DNA from: JAIBCM01 sp041395165
Lineage (GTDB): Bacteria; Verrucomicrobiota; Verrucomicrobiia; JADLBR01; JAIBCM01
Direction: 5' to 3'
Length of the DNA: 54,023 nucleotides
NCBI GenBank assembly: GCA_041395165.1
Contig: JAWLBA010000010.1
Span: 1 to 54,023, forward strand
Under the pieces are notes generated by a model. That model had not been told where the DNA came from. It saw only the letters and a program-made list of their open reading frames with translations, and searched no databases. The stretch's first letter is position 1. Each line of letters starts with the position of its first letter. This document shows positions 35,553 to 44,690 of the stretch, one piece after another. Made by a program: the position numbers and the translations under genes.

Positions 35553-36320
35553 ATGTTAGCTTTTCCCGCTTTTATGACAAAAAAAATCAAAAAATCAAAA
35601 AAAATCGGTAAAAGTTCCAAGGCGTTAAAAATAAATCGTGCCAAGGGAACTAAGAAAAAGGTGAGTGGTGCTCCGAAAAAAAAGGCAGGGCGTTCCATTT
35701 TGTCTAAAGCATCTTCTACTTTGAAACAGTTAAAGAAAAAAGCAGTACCGAAGCCGAGTCGAGCTATAAAAAGTATTCAAAAGCCCAAGGTTTTAACTCG
35801 TCCAGTTGCATTAAAAAAAATAGCTAAAAAGCCTGTTAAGTTGACTCCCTTTCTTGCATCTCAGCAGAAAAAATTGCAGGAACTTCGCGATTTGTTGTTG
35901 GATCAAATGCAGGATGTGGCGCAAGGCAATTTGCGGGCGGCTCCAGAAGGTGGCGGAGGGGCTGCGTTTGGTCAGCACATGGGGGATGCTGGAAGTGATG
36001 CCTATGAAAAAGATTTTGCCTTAAGCTTGCTTTCTCAAGAGCAGGATTCTCTCAATGAAATCGAGGATGCCTTGCAACGCATTGAGGACGGGTCTTACGG
36101 TATTTGCGAAAAGTCGGGAAAAACGATTCCTAAAGCCCGTTTGGAGGCTTTACCTTGGGCGCGTTTTACCGTCGAATGCCAGGCGGAAATGGAAAAAGCG
36201 ATGAAAGGAAGGCATCGTTGGGAATCGGTGCCTCAATTCATGGATATGAATGAAACTTCTGAAGACGAAGACGAAGAGGAGGGGGAGGAAGAAACCCGAA
36301 TTCGGATTAAAGAAGAATAA
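35553..36320 (+). CDS. DksA/TraR-family protein with histone-like N-terminus and acidic tail
   Basis: The protein is about 255 residues long. The first 95 are very rich in Lys, Ala, Ser and Pro (KKIKKSKKIGKSSKALK and so on), like a histone H1 tail. Residues about 100-215 form a DksA-type coiled coil and C-terminal finger (LRDLLLDQMQDV ... NEIEDALQRIEDGSYGICEKSG). The last 25 residues are acidic (EDEDEEEGEEE). Only two of the four zinc-finger cysteines remain: C-x-x-S in GICEKSG and V-x-x-C in FTVEC. DksA acts on RNA polymerase with ppGpp; the basic tail suggests DNA or RNA binding. ATGs at 35553 and 35574 are both possible starts; no clear ribosome binding site decides. Confidence 0.8.
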   Translation: MLAFPAFMTKKIKKSKKIGKSSKALKINRAKGTKKKVSGAPKKKAGRSILSKASSTLKQLKKKAVPKPSRAIKSIQKPKVLTRPVALKKIAKKPVKLTPFLASQQKKLQELRDLLLDQMQDVAQGNLRAAPEGGGGAAFGQHMGDAGSDAYEKDFALSLLSQEQDSLNEIEDALQRIEDGSYGICEKSGKTIPKARLEALPWARFTVECQAEMEKAMKGRHRWESVPQFMDMNETSEDEDEEEGEEETRIRIKEE

Positions 36321-36374
36321 AAAGGAAAATAAACTTTGCAGATTTTCTTTTTTTGCTAAAGACATAACTTTCTT

Positions 36375-36611
36375 ATGATTACTACCAAAATATCTCAGCG
36401 ACCTCGTCGGAGGTTGAATCGATCTTTTCCGAAAAGGAAAATTGATATTAATCCTGATGCCTTGGAATTTAAAAATACGGAATTATTAAAAAAATTTATT
36501 ACCGAAAAAGGTCGTATTTTACCTCGTCGTGTTACAGGAATGCCAGCGAAATGGCATCGAAAATTAAATCGTGCTATTAAACGAGCGCGACATGTTTTAC
36601 TGGTCAAATAA
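36375..36611 (+). CDS. rpsR: Small ribosomal subunit protein bS18
   Basis: The 78-residue protein is bS18 by its family core: INPDALEFKNTELLKKFITEKGRILPRRVTG and a basic tail KLNRAIKRARHVLL. bS18 sits on the 30S platform beside bS6. The gene is preceded by dksA-like and followed 18 bases later by rpmB, a local ribosomal pair. The usual rpsF-ssb-rpsR arrangement is not seen here. Confidence 0.96.
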   Translation: MITTKISQRPRRRLNRSFPKRKIDINPDALEFKNTELLKKFITEKGRILPRRVTGMPAKWHRKLNRAIKRARHVLLVK

Positions 36612-36629
36612 CTTAATTTTTACAATCTT

Positions 36630-36893
36630 ATGGCTCGTCAATGTCAAATCACACAAGCGAAACCGGTTAAAGGTAATTCCATTATCCGCAGTGGTAAGGC
36701 CAAGAAAAAAGGCGGTATTGGTATGCATGTCACAGCTAATACACCGCGCAATTTTTTCCCCAATTTAAAAAATAAAAAAATTTATGTTCCTGAATTGAAA
36801 CGTTACGTTTCAGTTAAGTTAACAGCGCGTGCTTTGAAAACAGTGACGCGTCATGGTGCTTACAACACTTTAAAAAAAGCTGGCATCATTTAG
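36630..36893 (+). CDS. rpmB: Large ribosomal subunit protein bL28
   Basis: The 87-residue protein matches bL28. It starts MARQCQITQAKPVKGNSI, continues HVTANTPRNFFPNLKNKKIYVPE and ends VKLTARALKTVTRHGAYNTL. bL28 helps form the exit region of the 50S subunit. The zinc-type cysteine pairs of some bL28 forms are absent, so this is the C- form. The gene directly follows rpsR; both are read as one likely transcript. Confidence 0.95.
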   Translation: MARQCQITQAKPVKGNSIIRSGKAKKKGGIGMHVTANTPRNFFPNLKNKKIYVPELKRYVSVKLTARALKTVTRHGAYNTLKKAGII

Positions 36894-36962
36894 GTTGCCA
36901 GATTTTCTGCACATGGTAAGGGGTTGACTTTTCTAGAGTCTTCCTGCAATTTTCCAGGCATT

Positions 36963-38015
36963 ATGCGTTGGGTGTTTCTCTCTCTTTTTTTCGTATTGTC
37001 ATGTTATCAGTCCGGAAAGGCTTCTGAGTGGCAAATTATTCGTTTGGAGAATCGAGATTATCTTAGTTTGATGCAAGTTGCTGAATTTTATCGATTGATG
37101 CAACCGCTTGATTCTCGGGATAAGGAGCGCACTTTGGTTGGCAGGAACTATACTTTAAAATTTCGACTTGATAGCGAGGAGATGTTAATTAATGGGGTAA
37201 AACATGTTCTTTGTTTGCCGGTTTACCAGAGAAATGGTCAATGGCTGATTTCGCGAATGGATTTAGTCAAAACTTTGGATCCAATTTTGCGTCCTAGTCG
37301 TATTGAGGATGGGAAAAATTTTAATACCATTATTTTAGATGCAGGACATGGTGGTGGCGATCAAGGGGCGCGTTCTGCATGGTCACCCAATGAAAAAGTG
37401 TTAACGCTAGATTTAGCCCGACGATTACGCGGGCTTTGTGAGGACAGTGGATTTCGTGTGGTTATGACGCGTAATGATGATGTTTTAATTCCGCTAGAAG
37501 AAAGAGCCAACTTCACGAAGCGTTACAACAATTCAGTTTTTGTAAGCTTGCATTTTAACTCGGGACCTTCTCATGCCAAGGGAGTGGAAACCTATTGTCT
37601 CTCACCTCGTGGTACGCAATCTACCATGTCCAGTCGTTTGCGCTTGGCTGATTTTAATCAAGCGCCGGGTAATCTTCACGATGCCAATAATATTTTGCTA
37701 GCAAGCTCTATCCAATCCCAACTTTCTGAATTGAGAAGTAATCCCACGGAAATTCGTGGTGTAAAACGCGCACGTTTTACAGTGTTGCGCGCGGCGAGTC
37801 AGCCGGCTGTTTTGGTTGAAAGCGGTTTTGTCAGCAATCGTGAAGATGCTCAAAGATTAGCTTCCTCGAGCTATCGCCAATTATTGGCTGAAAAAATTAG
37901 ACGCGGTATTTTGGATTATCAAATGTTGCTCAGACAAGGCAGCAAAACTCGCCCTGAAAAAGGACTCGCTCTTTGGGGAGGACGCAATCTCTTGTTGGCT
38001 TATCTTTCAAATTAA
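36963..38015 (+). CDS. N-acetylmuramoyl-L-alanine amidase (Amidase_3)
   Basis: This enzyme cleaves the bond between the peptide and muramic acid in peptidoglycan, outside the cytoplasm. I choose the ATG at 36963, giving 350 residues and an N-terminal export signal (MRWVFLSLFFVLSCYQSG). The TTG at 36924 would place extra residues before it. Residues 25-115 form a beta-rich stalk-like domain (WQIIRLENRDYLSLMQVAEFY). The Amidase_3 domain follows, with zinc ligands in ILDAGHGGGDQGARS and FVSLHFNSGPS, an EKVLTLDLARRL stretch and the catalytic Glu in LVESGFVSNREDA. Such amidases split daughter cells. Confidence 0.92.
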   Translation: MRWVFLSLFFVLSCYQSGKASEWQIIRLENRDYLSLMQVAEFYRLMQPLDSRDKERTLVGRNYTLKFRLDSEEMLINGVKHVLCLPVYQRNGQWLISRMDLVKTLDPILRPSRIEDGKNFNTIILDAGHGGGDQGARSAWSPNEKVLTLDLARRLRGLCEDSGFRVVMTRNDDVLIPLEERANFTKRYNNSVFVSLHFNSGPSHAKGVETYCLSPRGTQSTMSSRLRLADFNQAPGNLHDANNILLASSIQSQLSELRSNPTEIRGVKRARFTVLRAASQPAVLVESGFVSNREDAQRLASSSYRQLLAEKIRRGILDYQMLLRQGSKTRPEKGLALWGGRNLLLAYLSN

Positions 38016-38070
38016 AAATTAAGAATTAAAAAGTAAAAACTTCATAATTCCTAATTCATAATTTTCCACA

Positions 38071-40764
38071 ATGTCCGTTAATTATAAAGACACTTTAAAC
38101 TTGCCGCAAACTGACTTTCCTATGAAAGCCAATTTGCCGACTCAAGAGCCCAAGTGGCTGGAAACATGGCAAAAGGAAAATCTGTATCAGGAAATTTTAA
38201 AACGTCGCAAAGAAGGTGAGCGATTTATTTTGCATGATGGACCCCCTTTTGCCAACGGTGATGCTCATATGGGGCACGCTTTAAACATGACTTTGAAAGA
38301 TATCGTTCTCAAATCGCGTAATATGGCAGGTTACTTCGCTCCCTTTATTCCGGGTTGGGACTGTCACGGTTTACCCATTGAACATAAAGTCATGAAAGAA
38401 ATGGGCGCGAAAATGGATATCGATCCTGTTTCGATACGAAAAAAATGCGCGGCTTATGCCGAAAAATATATCAACATCCAACGTGAACAGTTTCAAAGGC
38501 TTGGCGTTTTTGGGGATTGGCAAAATCCTTATCTGACCATGGCGCCAGAATATGAGGCCGAAATTCTTCGGCTTTTTGCTAAACTCGTAAGGAAAAACCT
38601 GGTTTATCAAACCTTAAAACCTGATTACTGGAGCACGGGATGCCAAACCGCATTGGCCGAAGCTGAAGTGGAATATCAGGATCGCGAAGATCAAGCGATT
38701 TATGTGAAATTTCCGTTGGCTGATGATGTTTCGCAAAAAACTTTTTTCGTGATTTGGACAACTACTCCCTGGACCTTGCCCGCAAATTTAGCGGTCGCTG
38801 TGCACCCTGAATTAAGTTATGTGACGGTAAAATATAATTCAGAAAATTTAGTTATAAGTCGATCAAGTTGGTTGGATTTAGAATTAAAATTAAAAACTAA
38901 ATTAGAATTGGTAGAAGAAAAAAAGGGACAGGAATGGGTAGGGATAACTTATCGTCACCCTTTTTTAAATCGTGAATCTAAAGTTGTTGCTGCGAAGTTT
39001 GTCACGGCTGATTCAGGTTCCGGTTTAGTTCACGTTGCGCCGGGTCACGGGCAAGATGACTATCAAGTCGGATTAAAAGAAAAATTGGAAATTTTATCGC
39101 CGGTTGATGACCGAGGACGTTTTACTGAGGAGTGCGGAGTTAAAGATTGGGTTGGAAAATATGTTTTCGATGCCAACCCTGTCATTGTTGAAAGCCTTAA
39201 ACAGCAAGGGAGTTTATTGGCTGAAGAAATATTGACGCACAGTTATCCTCATTGCTGGCGTTCGAAAACGCCGATTGTTTTTCGTTCGGTCAAACAATGG
39301 TTCATTCGAGTCGATGATTTTCGTCAAAAAGCTTTGGATTTGATTGATCAAGTGAAATGGATTCCGGATTGGGGCATTAATCGGATTCGTGGTGCCGTAG
39401 AAAGTCGTCCTGATTGGTGCATTTCTCGGCAAAGAACATGGGGTGTGCCCATCCCAGTTTTTTATCAGGAAAAGGGTGATGCGATTTTGTCACCAGAAGT
39501 GATTGAAAAATTTGCGGATCTAGTCGAAAAGCAGGGAACTAATCTTTGGTTTGAAATGTCGGGCGATGAATTGGCTGTAAAATTGGGTCTCGAGAAAGGA
39601 TTAAAAAAAGGCGCTGACACGTTGGATGTTTGGATCGATTCGGGTTCCAGTCATGCGGCTGTATTGAGAAAAGAAGGCTGTTTCCCGGCTGATCTGTATT
39701 TGGAAGGAAGCGATCAACATCGCGGTTGGTTTCAATCATCGCTTTTGACTTCAGCGGCTGCGACAGGAGAGGCGCCTTATCGTCAGGTTTTAACCAATGG
39801 TTTTGTCGTTGATTTGGATGGGAAAAAATTGTCGAAATCCAATGCATATCAAAAACCTGTGGATCTCATGTTTTTTGTTAATAAAAGTGGCGCAGATATT
39901 TTACGGCTTTGGGTTGCCAGCCAGGATTTTCGCGATGACGTTCCTTTTTCAGAAGAAATTTTTAGTCGAGTCACGGACACTTATCGCACGATTCGCAACA
40001 CACTGCGCATTTTATTGGCCAACTTATATGATTTTGACTCCAAGACGGATGTTTTGCCTTATGAAAAGCTAACCTTACTGGATCAATATATTTTGGTTTC
40101 TATCAAACAATTAATTGAAACCTGTTTGAAAGCCTATAACCGATATGAATTTCATGAAGTGTATCATGCCGTGAATCGTTTTTGTGCTGTCCAACTTTCT
40201 TCTTTTTATATTGATGTCACCAAAGATCGAATGTATTGCGATCAGGCGAATTCGAGCCGGCGTCGTGCCACTCAAACCACTATGCACGAAGTAGCAAGTG
40301 TTTTGTGCCGTTTGCTGGCTCCTCTTATGCCCTTTACTACCGATGAAGCTTGGCGAGTGTTGGGTAATTCGGAATCAGTTCATCTTAGTCAATTTCCTGA
40401 GGTCAAAAGTTATCCTAATGAAGATTTTATTTTTGGAGAGTGGCCTAAGCTGCTGTCGGTAAGAGATGCGATTAACGCTAAATTAGAAGCGTTACGTTCG
40501 CAAAAAAATATCGGTAAAAGCCTGGAAGCTCAAGCGAGTTTAGGACGAAATTTGGGTTTAGATATTTTTGAATCGGTGTGGACTGAAGTCATGAATGTTT
40601 CGCAAGTGATACAAACAGACGGCGACACGAAGGAGGTGGAAAAGGCCGTGGGAAATTCTTGCGCACGTTGCTGGAAAATTTTGCCCGAAGTCGGAACGAG
40701 CGAAAAACATCCTGAACTTTGTCACCGATGTGAAGAAGCGGTAGAGACATTTTTAGCGCAATAA
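38071..40764 (+). CDS. ileS: Isoleucyl-tRNA synthetase
   Basis: IleS charges tRNA-Ile and edits valine. The protein is 897 residues, complete and of normal length. The HIGH-type motif is PPFANGDAHMGHALNMTLKD near residue 57, the editing domain holds WTTTPWTLPANLAVAVHP near 228 and the KMSKS loop reads DGKKLSKSNAY near 590. The C-terminus has a zinc finger with four cysteines (CARCWKI ... CHRCEEAV). lspA follows after nine bases, a pairing of ileS and lspA known from many bacteria. Confidence 0.97.
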   Translation: MSVNYKDTLNLPQTDFPMKANLPTQEPKWLETWQKENLYQEILKRRKEGERFILHDGPPFANGDAHMGHALNMTLKDIVLKSRNMAGYFAPFIPGWDCHGLPIEHKVMKEMGAKMDIDPVSIRKKCAAYAEKYINIQREQFQRLGVFGDWQNPYLTMAPEYEAEILRLFAKLVRKNLVYQTLKPDYWSTGCQTALAEAEVEYQDREDQAIYVKFPLADDVSQKTFFVIWTTTPWTLPANLAVAVHPELSYVTVKYNSENLVISRSSWLDLELKLKTKLELVEEKKGQEWVGITYRHPFLNRESKVVAAKFVTADSGSGLVHVAPGHGQDDYQVGLKEKLEILSPVDDRGRFTEECGVKDWVGKYVFDANPVIVESLKQQGSLLAEEILTHSYPHCWRSKTPIVFRSVKQWFIRVDDFRQKALDLIDQVKWIPDWGINRIRGAVESRPDWCISRQRTWGVPIPVFYQEKGDAILSPEVIEKFADLVEKQGTNLWFEMSGDELAVKLGLEKGLKKGADTLDVWIDSGSSHAAVLRKEGCFPADLYLEGSDQHRGWFQSSLLTSAAATGEAPYRQVLTNGFVVDLDGKKLSKSNAYQKPVDLMFFVNKSGADILRLWVASQDFRDDVPFSEEIFSRVTDTYRTIRNTLRILLANLYDFDSKTDVLPYEKLTLLDQYILVSIKQLIETCLKAYNRYEFHEVYHAVNRFCAVQLSSFYIDVTKDRMYCDQANSSRRRATQTTMHEVASVLCRLLAPLMPFTTDEAWRVLGNSESVHLSQFPEVKSYPNEDFIFGEWPKLLSVRDAINAKLEALRSQKNIGKSLEAQASLGRNLGLDIFESVWTEVMNVSQVIQTDGDTKEVEKAVGNSCARCWKILPEVGTSEKHPELCHRCEEAVETFLAQ

Positions 40765-40772
40765 CAAAACTA

Positions 40773-41264
40773 ATGAAAACAGTTTTAAAGGCCAAAAAAC
40801 CAACATGGGTCTTCTGGATTGTTTTTGTCAGTTGGTTGATTTTGGATATTGCAACGAAATATTGGGCGGTAAAATATCTCAAAGGACAGGACCCAATTGT
40901 TGTGATTCCAGATTTTTTTCGTTTGATTTATCATATAAATTTTGGTGTGGCGTTTGGTTGGTTCAATGAAAAATCAAAAATTTTTCTTATTGTGATGATT
41001 CTTGCCTTAATGTTATGGATGATTTGGTTTGCTCGAACGTTATCCTGGGAAAAAATTGGAATTAATTTTGCTGCGGGTTGGGTGGCTGCGGGAGCGGTTG
41101 GGAACTTAATGGATCGAGTTAAACAAGGTTATGTCATCGATTTTTTGGATTTTACTTTTTGGGGTTGGTCATATCCCACTTTCAATGTGGCCGACACGGG
41201 TATTTGTGTCGGATTGGGCCTTGTGCTATTATTAGAATGGAAAAAATGGACAAAAGCGAATTAA
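40773..41264 (+). CDS. lspA: Lipoprotein signal peptidase
   Basis: LspA removes the signal peptide from prolipoproteins after lipidation in the inner membrane. The 163-residue protein has four hydrophobic segments. Conserved motifs are INFGVAFGWF near residue 57 and the two catalytic Asp regions, GNLMDRVKQGYVIDFLDF and PTFNVADTGICVG near residues 110 and 133. It lies one base before nadA. The window's lipoproteins (25335 and 51785 genes) would be substrates. Confidence 0.95.
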   Translation: MKTVLKAKKPTWVFWIVFVSWLILDIATKYWAVKYLKGQDPIVVIPDFFRLIYHINFGVAFGWFNEKSKIFLIVMILALMLWMIWFARTLSWEKIGINFAAGWVAAGAVGNLMDRVKQGYVIDFLDFTFWGWSYPTFNVADTGICVGLGLVLLLEWKKWTKAN

Positions 41265-41265
41265 T

Positions 41266-42195
41266 ATGAATGCGCTACAAAAAGAAATTTTAGAGCTGAA
41301 ACAGAAAAAAAATGCTGTGATTTTGGCGCATAATTATCAAATAGCTGAGATTCAAGATGTCGCAGATTTCGTGGGAGATTCATTAGGGCTTTCCTACCGC
41401 GCTCAGGAAAGTCAGGCAGACATTATTTTGTTTTGCGGGGTTCATTTCATGGCCGAAACCGCGAAAATCGTGAATCCTTCGCGTAAAGTGTTGATTCCTG
41501 ATATGGACGCAGGCTGTTCCTTATCCGAATCTTGTCCCGCGGAAGAGTTGGAAGCATTTCTCAAAAAAAATGCTGAGAAAAATTATTATGTGGTTGCTTA
41601 CATTAATTGTAGTGCAGGTGTTAAAGCGTTAAGTGATGTGATTTGCACTTCAGGCAACGCGGTAAAGATGGTTCAATCTGTTCCTGCCGATCGCAATATT
41701 TTGTTTGTGCCGGATCAGAACTTGGGCGAATGGGTGCAACAACAAACCGGGCGCTCCATGAATTTATGGAAAGGGGAATGTTACGTGCATGTGGAATTTA
41801 CCCATGCTAGCATCACTAAAATTCGTGAACAATATCCTGATGCGCCCGTGGTGGCTCATCCCGAATGCACGCGAGCAGTTCGCATGTTAGCTGACGAAGT
41901 TTGTAGCACAGAAAAAATGGTGAGTTTTTGCCGAAATCATCCTTCCAAAAATTTTATTATCGTAACCGAATCAGGAATGCTGCATCGGTTAAAACGAGAA
42001 CTGCCTGATCGCAGTTTTATTCCTGGTCCAACCGAGCTTTGCGCCTGTGCTGATTGTCGCTATATGAAAATGAATACCATGATAAAGTTCGCGATGCTTT
42101 ACTTTACGAAAAACCTGAAATCATTCTGCCTGAACCGTTACGCCTTCGTGCCTTACAACCTATCGAACGAATATTTGGAGTTGAGTAAAAATTAA
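41266..42195 (+). CDS. nadA: Quinolinate synthase; frame shifts near the C-terminus
   Basis: NadA condenses iminoaspartate and dihydroxyacetone phosphate to quinolinate for NAD synthesis, using a [4Fe-4S] cluster. Up to residue about 270 the sequence is normal: LAHNYQIAEIQDVADFVGDSLGLS near the start, GVHFMAETAKIV near 63, CTSGNAVKMV near 127, VVAHPECTRAV near 196 and GPTELCACADC near 255. The last 40 residues as read are not NadA-like. One missing G near 42081 (ATGATA instead of ATGGATA) would restore LYEKPEIILPEPLRLRAL and an end at 42188. I judge that to be the true C-terminus. Confidence 0.93.
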   Translation: MNALQKEILELKQKKNAVILAHNYQIAEIQDVADFVGDSLGLSYRAQESQADIILFCGVHFMAETAKIVNPSRKVLIPDMDAGCSLSESCPAEELEAFLKKNAEKNYYVVAYINCSAGVKALSDVICTSGNAVKMVQSVPADRNILFVPDQNLGEWVQQQTGRSMNLWKGECYVHVEFTHASITKIREQYPDAPVVAHPECTRAVRMLADEVCSTEKMVSFCRNHPSKNFIIVTESGMLHRLKRELPDRSFIPGPTELCACADCRYMKMNTMIKFAMLYFTKNLKSFCLNRYAFVPYNLSNEYLELSKN

Positions 42196-42217
42196 ATATT
42201 TTTAACTGATAAAATGA

Positions 42218-42998
42218 TTATAAAATTTCTTGTTTCAGAAATTTTCTTTGGCAAAAGGCTAAAGCTATGGCGTAAAAACTGATCAAACTAAAAATGGAAA
42301 TGAATAGATGATCGTAAAAAATAAAAGAAGGCTTGATCTAAAATTCTGTTCAAAGGTTTCTGAATTTAAGACTTAAGAATATATATAAAAAGAATACCTT
42401 AGAAAGCTAGAAGATAATAGTTTTTAGCTGATTCTTAAGTGAAATTCCCCAAATGATTAAAACCTGAATGATTAATGTGAATAAAATTGACCAGCAGACT
42501 TTAAAATGAGCGGCAAAGATTCTTCCTTCTGGCATAATAAGAGTTGCTTTATTTCTAAAGAAATCTTTTTCAGAGGGAAGAATATAGCAAACATTTTTCT
42601 AAGTTTTGAAGAAGATAATAGGATGCGCTTTCCTTATTAACAATTATTGATATGCAAGGTTTATAAAATGCTGCGCTATAGTCAAAAATAATGCTCGAAA
42701 GCACCGGAATGCTAATAAAAGCTAGCGTTGCAGCCCAAAATTCAGTTTTACGATTTATGGCGCGCGTCCATAAAAATTCTTTATTTGACCGATAAAAAAT
42801 ATGTAAACAAAGAAAAATTGGTAAAATAAGATAACTCATATCATCGTTATAAACTAATGAGCTTTCTATATCCTCAGGAATTAAACTCGAAATTCCTACT
42901 GCTTTAAATATTAATAAAAAAACCGTCCAACATAGAATGTAAGGATTACTTAAAAACGTAAACTTAAACAATGGCCAGAATTGATTTTTTGTTTTCAT
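42218..42998 (-). pseudogene. ABC transporter permease (membrane protein), 3' part disrupted
   Basis: The first 142 codons (42570-42998) encode a membrane protein beginning MKTKNQFWPLFKFTFLSN, with several hydrophobic segments. It is probably the membrane partner of the ABC ATPase 19 bases upstream. The frame breaks at the T run 42594-42598; one added base continues with VCYILPSEKDFFRNK and a membrane helix, to a stop at 42407. Further homologous-looking membrane sequence (HLFISIFSLISFYAIALAF) runs to 42218 through another frame and two stops. The full protein was probably about 260 residues. The ABC-2-type assignment rests on context and hydrophobicity alone. Confidence 0.6.
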
Positions 42999-43017
42999 GA
43001 TTTAGTTCCCTTGCTTG

Positions 43018-43902
43018 TTAAGATGATTTTGTAATTTCGATAAAAATATCTTCTAGGTTAAGATTTGTTATTTCGTAACGGCATCGAAAACGATTGGCGA
43101 TAGATTCGATTTCTTCAGGTTTTGCTAGTTGAAGTGTGGCTAAAATTTCATCTTTTAAATGTGTTATAGTAAATGCACCTGGGATTTCAAAATTTTCCAC
43201 TTTCCCAGTGAAATCATAAAAACGGATTTTTTTTATGGTTTCCTTTAACTCATCAACGGAAGCGCTAATTTTGAGTTGGCCTTTTACTAAAATTCCAATT
43301 TCATCGGCTATCCTTTCGATGTCGCTTAAAATATGAGAAGAAAAAATTACAGTTCGTTCTTGTTGGCGAATCAAATTTAAAATTTCATCCAAAAATTCTC
43401 GGCGTGCGACTACATCTAAATTTGCTGCAGGTTCATCCAATAACAAAATTTCAGGGTGCTGTGCAAGTGCTAGTAAAAGGTTGATTTGTCGTGCTTGACC
43501 TTGTGAAAGCTGGTTAATCTTTTTTTGTTTTGAAATATTAAGTTGTGTTAAAATTCGCTGGGTAAGTTCATGGTCCCAGTTGGCATAAAATCCAGAGCAA
43601 AATTTAATGAGATTTTTAACTTTCATGTGAGTGGGCAGGTTTTGCCGTTCAGAAACGTAACCGATCTTTTGTCGCTCAATAGTTGTAAGATTTCTGGGAT
43701 TTAAACCGTTTATTAAAGCCGCGCCTTTTTCCGGGATAATAAGGCCCGCTAAAGTTTTGATGAGGGTGGTTTTGCCAGCGCCATTGTGTCCTAGAAGCCC
43801 ATAAACACAGCCACGTTTTACAGATAAATTTAAGTTGTTTAACGCTTGGTTTTTACCAAACGATCGCGAGAGATGATTGATTTCAATTGCATTATCTTTC
43901 AT
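43018..43902 (-). CDS. ABC transporter ATP-binding protein
   Basis: This 294-residue ATPase has all nucleotide-binding motifs: Walker A GHNGAGKTTLIKTLAG near residue 38, the Q loop region YVSERQNLP near 82, signature LSQGQARQINLLLALA near 138, Walker B LLLDEPAANLD near 158 and the H loop FSSHILSDIERIADE. A C-terminal 80-residue part follows. It resembles the YtrB/bacitracin-type exporters that pair with GntR (YtrA) regulators. It overlaps the regulator gene by four bases and precedes the permease. The substrate is unknown; cell-wall stress or antibiotics are typical triggers for this group. Confidence 0.9.
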   Translation of the reverse strand: MKDNAIEINHLSRSFGKNQALNNLNLSVKRGCVYGLLGHNGAGKTTLIKTLAGLIIPEKGAALINGLNPRNLTTIERQKIGYVSERQNLPTHMKVKNLIKFCSGFYANWDHELTQRILTQLNISKQKKINQLSQGQARQINLLLALAQHPEILLLDEPAANLDVVARREFLDEILNLIRQQERTVIFSSHILSDIERIADEIGILVKGQLKISASVDELKETIKKIRFYDFTGKVENFEIPGAFTITHLKDEILATLQLAKPEEIESIANRFRCRYEITNLNLEDIFIEITKSS

Positions 43903-44300
43903 AATTTTTTCTTTTCAGATTGATAAATTTGCTTCGAAAATTCTTGATGGATCCATTCTTGAAGTTCCCTTGAATTTAATCCCAAAGCGCGCGCTTCAGT
44001 CACGAGTTGTTCAACTGACGGTGAAAGTAATTTTTTTTTAGCAGAAATAGAATGTTTGGCTGGGCTTGTATTGACAAATGTGCCTAGCCCTCGTCGTGTT
44101 TCAACGAATCCTTCATTTTCCAGTATTTGATAGGCTTTGGCCACAGTGATAGGGGTTACTTTAAGGGTTTCAGATAACTCACGAACCGAAGGCAATTGTT
44201 GGTCGACGGATAATTCACCCGCCAAGATTCGTTGTCGGAACTGGTTAAATATCTGCCGATAAATCGGTAATCCGGTGTTATGGTTTAAAGCAAAAAACAT
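43899..44300 (-). CDS. GntR/YtrA-family transcriptional regulator
   Basis: This 133-residue repressor has an N-terminal winged helix: TGLPIYRQIFNQFRQRILAGEL, QLPSVRELSETLKVTPITVAKAYQILENEGFVETRRGLGTFV. It has a short C-terminal helical dimerisation segment, the YtrA type, not a full effector domain. It is the first gene of the ABC transporter operon and most likely represses it. An 11-base inverted repeat lies ten bases upstream of its start codon. Confidence 0.9.
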   Translation of the reverse strand: MFFALNHNTGLPIYRQIFNQFRQRILAGELSVDQQLPSVRELSETLKVTPITVAKAYQILENEGFVETRRGLGTFVNTSPAKHSISAKKKLLSPSVEQLVTEARALGLNSRELQEWIHQEFSKQIYQSEKKKL

Positions 44301-44309
44301 GAAAGAGTT

Positions 44310-44337
44310 ATAGTGTTATACTAAACTATAACACTAT
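44310..44337. promoter_or_regulatory. Operator of the GntR-ABC operon (11-base inverted repeat)
   Basis: ATAGTGTTATA at 44310-44320 and TATAACACTAT at 44327-44337 are perfect reverse complements with a six-base spacer. The palindrome begins ten bases upstream of the regulator's start codon. On the transcribed strand it contains -10-like hexamers (TATAGT, TATAAC). YtrA-type repressors bind palindromes with GTG/CAC-like cores over their own promoter, so this is probably their autoregulatory site. Confidence 0.75.
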
Positions 44338-44372
44338 TTCACTTGTGAGCAATGAAAATTTTAAAGAAAAAG

Positions 44373-44690
44373 TTATTTCGGTGATGATTCCTGTCCGTTG
44401 TTGCCTTTTCCATTCCATTCTTGGCGTCGGGGTTTAGGCAGCGGCGGACAGCGATCCAAGGTCCAATGAATGGAGCCGGGTGAAAATAAATTTTCTATAG
44501 CATTTTGAAATTCGGTGCTGGGCTGAATGAAAAAATGGGGATTGGTTTCGAGTAAAATTTTAGTTTCAGCTTGAGGTGTGAAAACTAAACGAACAGGGCA
44601 TGAGCCTTGATGCGCTTTCAGCAGCTCTTCAAGTTGGGGTAAGGCTCGAGTTTGAGCGGGTAAGGTAATTTCTACGCCGCTAGCAAACTT
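44373..44690 (-). pseudogene. dnaE: Displaced C-terminal end of DnaE
   Basis: In another frame just downstream of the dnaE stop there are about 100 codons reading FASGVEITLPAQTRALPQ, LLKAHQGSCPVRLVFTPQ and a tail ending at 44373. This is the usual OB/C-terminal extension of DnaE. One missing base in the A run 44692-44696 (T run on the coding strand) explains it: with six bases the protein reads ...DQAFFKFASG. It is part of dnaE rather than a separate gene. Confidence 0.75.
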
